Below the pieces are notes generated by a model. The model searched no databases, was not told the DNA's origin, and saw only the letters and a list, made by a program, of their open reading frames with translations. From Verrucomicrobiota bacterium (GTDB lineage: Bacteria > Verrucomicrobiota > Verrucomicrobiia > Chthoniobacterales > Xiphinematobacteraceae): DNA of 18,938 bases. Both the position numbers and the translations under genes were made by a program. Position 1 is the first letter of the stretch. Every line of letters begins with the position of its first letter. Shown piece after piece: positions 15,841-18,938 of the stretch. The stretch lies in assembly GCA_003176035.1 (NCBI GenBank), contig PSRL01000194.1:1-18938 (forward strand), in the 5' to 3' direction.

Positions 15841-16365
15841 CCAAACATCTCGGAAACGGTGCCCTGGACTTGATGCGCTGTGTCGGGCCAAATCGCATCC
15901 CAAGGGCTGCGGGTGGGCTGGCAACATTCACTGTAACAGAAGCAGTCATGTACAGGGTGGCTATTGCAAATCACGGACCATCCACCCGGAAGGGACGATC
16001 CGAAGTTGGATTGAAGGGCCAGCAAACCTCACACTGTACGACCGGATATCAAAAAAGCCACGCTACATCTGAAAGAATGTAAGAGATGATCATTTCGGCG
16101 AGGTCTCGTTATAATTAAATAATTAAATAATTAAATAACTCGTTGAGTATTAATATATAATATTAACTTCCCTTTTTCTTCCCGCGAATTTCTTTCCAGG
16201 CCGATACCGTTTTCTTAGGCAAGATGATGAATGAAGCCAAAGAATAACAGTTGGCATCCCAGGCCGCGATGTGGTAGGAAGGCTGATTACCTATTTCTCC
16301 TCTTCAGGACTTATCATCATACTGATAAACTCTTTGGCGGGAGGCAACTTCCTCATAACAGCCTT
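15841..16365 (+). other. 525-bp gene-free stretch with small hairpins
   Basis: No convincing protein is seen on either strand. Short dyads occur: GATGCG 15872-15877 with CGCATC 15894-15899, and GGGTGG 15955-15960 with CCACCC 15982-15987. An imperfect ~20-bp direct repeat starts at 15911 and 15955. Downstream is an AT-rich repeat and promoter-like region. It may be the long leader or promoter of the symporter gene, an unrecognised small RNA, or decayed sequence. Confidence 0.4.
16112..16139 (+). repeat. 8-bp tandem repeat ATAATTAA, 3.5 copies
   Basis: ATAATTAA is repeated in exact register three and a half times. TATAAT boxes occur at 16111-16116 and again at 16156-16161. The second lies in the hairpin TTAATAT-ATA-ATATTAA (16150-16166). 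The repeat may set promoter strength for the symporter-asparaginase unit through copy number or DNA bending. Confidence 0.6.
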
Positions 16366-17814
16366 ATGATAAAACTATTAAGTGATTTTTCGGGACAAAT
16401 ACTATTCGTTCTTCTGATAGTTTGCGGAGCCTATTTCACCGTGCGTTCGCGATTTGTGCAGTGCCGTTATTTTTTACACATGTTTAGTGTTTTCTCGGAA
16501 GCTTTGAGCCGAAGCAAAGAGAATGTTACTTCCTTTCAAGCTTTGATGATCAGTGTCGCCGGGCGAGTTGGAAGCGGCACTATTGCTGGCGTGGGAGTTG
16601 CCTTGGCTCTCGGAGGTCCAGGGGCGATATTTTGGATGTGGGTAACAGCAGCTCTGGGCATGGCAAGCAGCTTTTTTGAATGCACTCTGGCTCAGCTTTA
16701 CAAACGCAATGGCGGAGATGGCGTCTATTTTGGGGGACCTGCTTATTATATTCGACACGGGTTGGGTCAACATTGGTTGGGAATCCTCATTTCCCTCATC
16801 TTGATTATTACTCCTGCATTCGGTTTTAATAGCGTTCAAGCGCATATCATTACGCACTCCCTCAAAGAATCCTTTGGAATTCCTCTGGCTACATCCACCA
16901 TTGGGGTTGTTGTAATATTAGGTCTGGTCATCACGGGAGGGATCAGGCGGATAGCAACTATTTCAGATACGCTTGTTCCGATAAAAATTTTGTGTTATCT
17001 GGGCGTCACTCTATTTGTTATTTTTGTGCAAATTCGGCATCTTCCCGAAGCAATCGCTGTTCTTTTCCGAAGCGCTTTTGGTATCGACCCTGTGTTTGGG
17101 GGGCTGGTGGGAAGCGCCATCACTATGGGGGCTAAACGAGGCCTATTTGCCAACGAGGCGGGTTTAGGCACAGCCCCAAACGTAGCAGCAGTTGCCGAGG
17201 TGAAACACCCCGTAGCGCAAGGGGTGGTGCAATCCTTGAGCGTATTTACGGACACCTTTATCATGTGCACCTGTACGGCCTTGTTGATCTTGCTCTCCGG
17301 GGCTTATCATTCTCATCAACAAGGCGACGGTGTCACTCTCACCCAACACTCTGTCGCTATGGTGGTGGGCTCCTGGGGTTCTCCCTTTATTAGTGTGATC
17401 CTCGTCCTTTTCGCTTTCACAACAATCTACTACAATTATTATTTGGGAGAAAATAATCTACGTTTCATCTTTGGACGCAACCGTTTGATCTTATTTCTCT
17501 ATCGTTTCTTAGTCTTAGTTTTGGTCTTTTGGAGCGGCAAGGAAAGTTTGAACATTGTTTTGACCTTTGCTGATACTACGATGACATTGCTGGCTTTAGT
17601 AAATCTTGTTGCCTTAGTGCTCCTGTTCAAAATTGGACTCAGAGTCATGGACGATTATCAGGAACAAAGAAAAGCGGGTATTGCTGAGCCTGTATTTGAT
17701 TCAGCGAAATTTTCTGATTTGGATCTCGATCTTACCGCATGGAAAAAAATAGCTCGCCCTGCCGGATCGTCTATAGAAGGGGGCTCCTTGTCAGAATCCT
17801 ATCAGAACTCCTAA
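16366..17814 (+). CDS. AGCS-family sodium:alanine/glycine symporter
   Basis: The protein has 482 residues from the ATG at 16366. An upstream in-frame ATG (16231) would add 45 residues that do not look like the family. The usual start is seen: LLIVCGAYFTVRSRFVQCRYF, then SFQALMISVAGRVGSGTIAGVGVALALGGPGAIFWMWVTAALGM and LAQLYKRNGGDGVYFGGPAYYIRHGLG, and later GAKRGLFANEAGLGTAPNVAAVAEV, the most conserved family block. About ten or eleven helices are visible. The protein imports alanine, glycine or a related amino acid with Na+. In the GTGNIAG motif the usual Asn is Thr72 here. The gene ends 3 bp before asparaginase, suggesting the substrate may be linked to asparagine. Confidence 0.92.
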   Translation: MIKLLSDFSGQILFVLLIVCGAYFTVRSRFVQCRYFLHMFSVFSEALSRSKENVTSFQALMISVAGRVGSGTIAGVGVALALGGPGAIFWMWVTAALGMASSFFECTLAQLYKRNGGDGVYFGGPAYYIRHGLGQHWLGILISLILIITPAFGFNSVQAHIITHSLKESFGIPLATSTIGVVVILGLVITGGIRRIATISDTLVPIKILCYLGVTLFVIFVQIRHLPEAIAVLFRSAFGIDPVFGGLVGSAITMGAKRGLFANEAGLGTAPNVAAVAEVKHPVAQGVVQSLSVFTDTFIMCTCTALLILLSGAYHSHQQGDGVTLTQHSVAMVVGSWGSPFISVILVLFAFTTIYYNYYLGENNLRFIFGRNRLILFLYRFLVLVLVFWSGKESLNIVLTFADTTMTLLALVNLVALVLLFKIGLRVMDDYQEQRKAGIAEPVFDSAKFSDLDLDLTAWKKIARPAGSSIEGGSLSESYQNS

Positions 17815-17817
17815 ATC

Positions 17818-18807
17818 TTGAAAGCTCTTGGCCAATCAGTGCTGATCCTCTATACCGGCGGTACCATTGGGATGTGCTCGACGGAAGGAGGATTAGCACC
17901 CGCCTCAGGAAAACACTTATGTGAGTATCTTGATAAACAATCTGAATTACCCTCCTGGCAATTTCGTGAGCTCCCTCCACTGATAGATAGCGGCAATATC
18001 ACTCCTACCCACTGGCTACATCTGCGCAAAGAAATTGTGGATGCCGCCTCAAGAGGAGATATTTCCGGTGTACTGGTGCTCCATGGCACAGACACATTGG
18101 CGTACAGCGCGGCCGCTTTGAGTTTTCAATTGTTAGGTTTGGAAATCCCGGTGGTATTCACGGGAGCTTTGCTCTCAGCACATGCTCCAGGCACAGATGC
18201 GTGGGAAAACTTGATCGGATCGTTAAAAGTTCTAGGAAGCTCAACTCTCTCTCCAAATGTATACCTCTATTTTCATGGAAATTTGTTTTATGGGGTTCGC
18301 TGCACTAAAGCCCGGAGCATTGGGCGCAATCCATTCGTCTGCCTACCCCACCACAATCAAGATGTGGAAAATAAGGTCCCGAATCTCCCTGACGTACTCA
18401 AATATAATTACCCGAAAGCCACGGGAAACATCGCTGTAATCCCCTTTTTTCCTGGTATCCAAGCCATTCACCTTTCCGCTCTGATCGAGAGTGGGGTACA
18501 GGGTTTAGTATTGGAATGTTACGGAAGCGGTACAGGCCCCTGCGACGATGAAGCTTTTGTGGCCGCTCTTCGAGCAGCAACAGATCGCGGAATCGTTCTT
18601 TTTGCTGTCTCACAATGCTTGGAAGATAGAATTAATTTGGAACTTTACGAAGCTGGGAATCGCCTTTATCAGTCCGGGCTGATATCCGGACAGCGCATCA
18701 CAAGGGAAGCCGCAGTTGGAAAGCTCCAAGCACTGATCGGTGCTGGCTTAAAGCAAGAGGAAATCGCCTACTGGTTGACACAAAATTTGTGCGGCGAACT
18801 TTTGTAA
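17818..18807 (+). CDS. ansA: Type I (cytoplasmic) L-asparaginase
   Basis: The enzyme splits asparagine to aspartate and ammonia in the cytoplasm. The protein has 329 residues from a TTG at 17818; the next ATG would remove the catalytic loop. First catalytic Thr13 is in YTGGTIGM, Ser58 in IDSGNITP, the second catalytic pair Thr91-Asp92 in LVLHGTDTLAYSA, and Lys164 in CTKARSIG, close in numbering to E. coli AnsA (T14, T91, D92, K163). No signal peptide is seen. The usual TGSQ segment reads TGALLSAHAPGTDAWENL, so substrate range could differ. The gene begins 3 bp after the symporter stop, so both are one unit. The symbol reflects the family type. Confidence 0.9.
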   Translation: MKALGQSVLILYTGGTIGMCSTEGGLAPASGKHLCEYLDKQSELPSWQFRELPPLIDSGNITPTHWLHLRKEIVDAASRGDISGVLVLHGTDTLAYSAAALSFQLLGLEIPVVFTGALLSAHAPGTDAWENLIGSLKVLGSSTLSPNVYLYFHGNLFYGVRCTKARSIGRNPFVCLPHHNQDVENKVPNLPDVLKYNYPKATGNIAVIPFFPGIQAIHLSALIESGVQGLVLECYGSGTGPCDDEAFVAALRAATDRGIVLFAVSQCLEDRINLELYEAGNRLYQSGLISGQRITREAAVGKLQALIGAGLKQEEIAYWLTQNLCGELL

Positions 18808-18866
18808 CATCGAGATATCTGAAAAATCCTTATCTCTTCCCCGCTCCGCTGAGCCCAAAATGAGAG

Positions 18867-18938
<72 letters not shown>

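Noticed and set aside
15960..16050. CCGAAG and GCAAACCTCAC before the amino-acid symporter suggested a glycine riboswitch.
   Set aside because: The order and spacing do not match the aptamer consensus, and the typical GGA-GAG ends are missing.
15870..16082. Plus-strand ORF of 70 codons in the gap before the symporter.
   Set aside because: The composition is not protein-like, no family is recognised, and several overlapping ORFs of equal quality exist on both strands.
16231..16365. Upstream in-frame extension of the symporter.
   Set aside because: The added residues are polar and Arg/His-rich, unlike the family N-terminus, while the ATG at 16366 gives a typical start.
18812..18836. GAGATA/TATCTC dyad after asparaginase as a terminator.
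   Set aside because: The stem has only 6 AT-rich pairs, a 13-nt loop and no T run.

Overview
The window looks like a chromosomal stretch of a Gram-negative bacterium of mid GC content, most likely a member of the PVC group and probably Verrucomicrobiota. This is inferred from gene content and protein style, not from a marker tree. The hints are a CesT/Tir-type secretion chaperone, a small secreted TRASH-like metal protein beside a SufR-like regulator, peptide-binding proteins of ABC transporters (one with a large insertion), and an almost complete lack of Shine-Dalgarno motifs before the genes.

Layout. Positions 1-474 are non-coding. They hold two miniature inverted-repeat elements flanked by TA dinucleotides, with a terminator-like dyad between them. 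From 472 to 8451 everything is on the minus strand. In transcription order: trigger factor, ClpP, ClpX (the classical protein quality-control cluster); a GT4 glycosyltransferase overlapping TrmB (tRNA m7G46 methyltransferase); an ECF sigma factor with no anti-sigma partner; a SufR-like wHTH regulator followed by a secreted TRASH-like protein; and a CesT-type chaperone whose stop codon lies at the edge of the second miniature element. From 8684 to 13518 on the plus strand lies an oligopeptide ABC transporter: an unusual 700-residue binding protein, OppB, OppC and a single short OppD. The first three overlap by ATGA; OppD follows after a 76-bp gap with a hairpin. A second OppA-like lipoprotein converges on it from the minus strand (13543-15135). 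Then come an HdeD-like membrane protein (plus), a 525-bp gene-free stretch with an AT-rich tandem repeat, and a two-gene unit of an AGCS-family Na+/alanine symporter and a type I asparaginase. The window ends inside a minus-strand initiator tRNA-fMet gene.

How the genes work together. The 7-15 kb part deals with protein and peptide turnover: folding and proteolysis (Tig-ClpXP), peptide uptake (Opp plus a second binding protein), then amino-acid uptake and asparagine deamidation (AGCS plus asparaginase). No phage, CRISPR array or complete insertion sequence is visible. I do not see a clearly new multi-gene system. The most unusual items are the ~150-residue insertion in the first Opp binding protein, the two miniature elements beside the CesT gene, the A29:U41 pair in the initiator tRNA and the SD-less starts.
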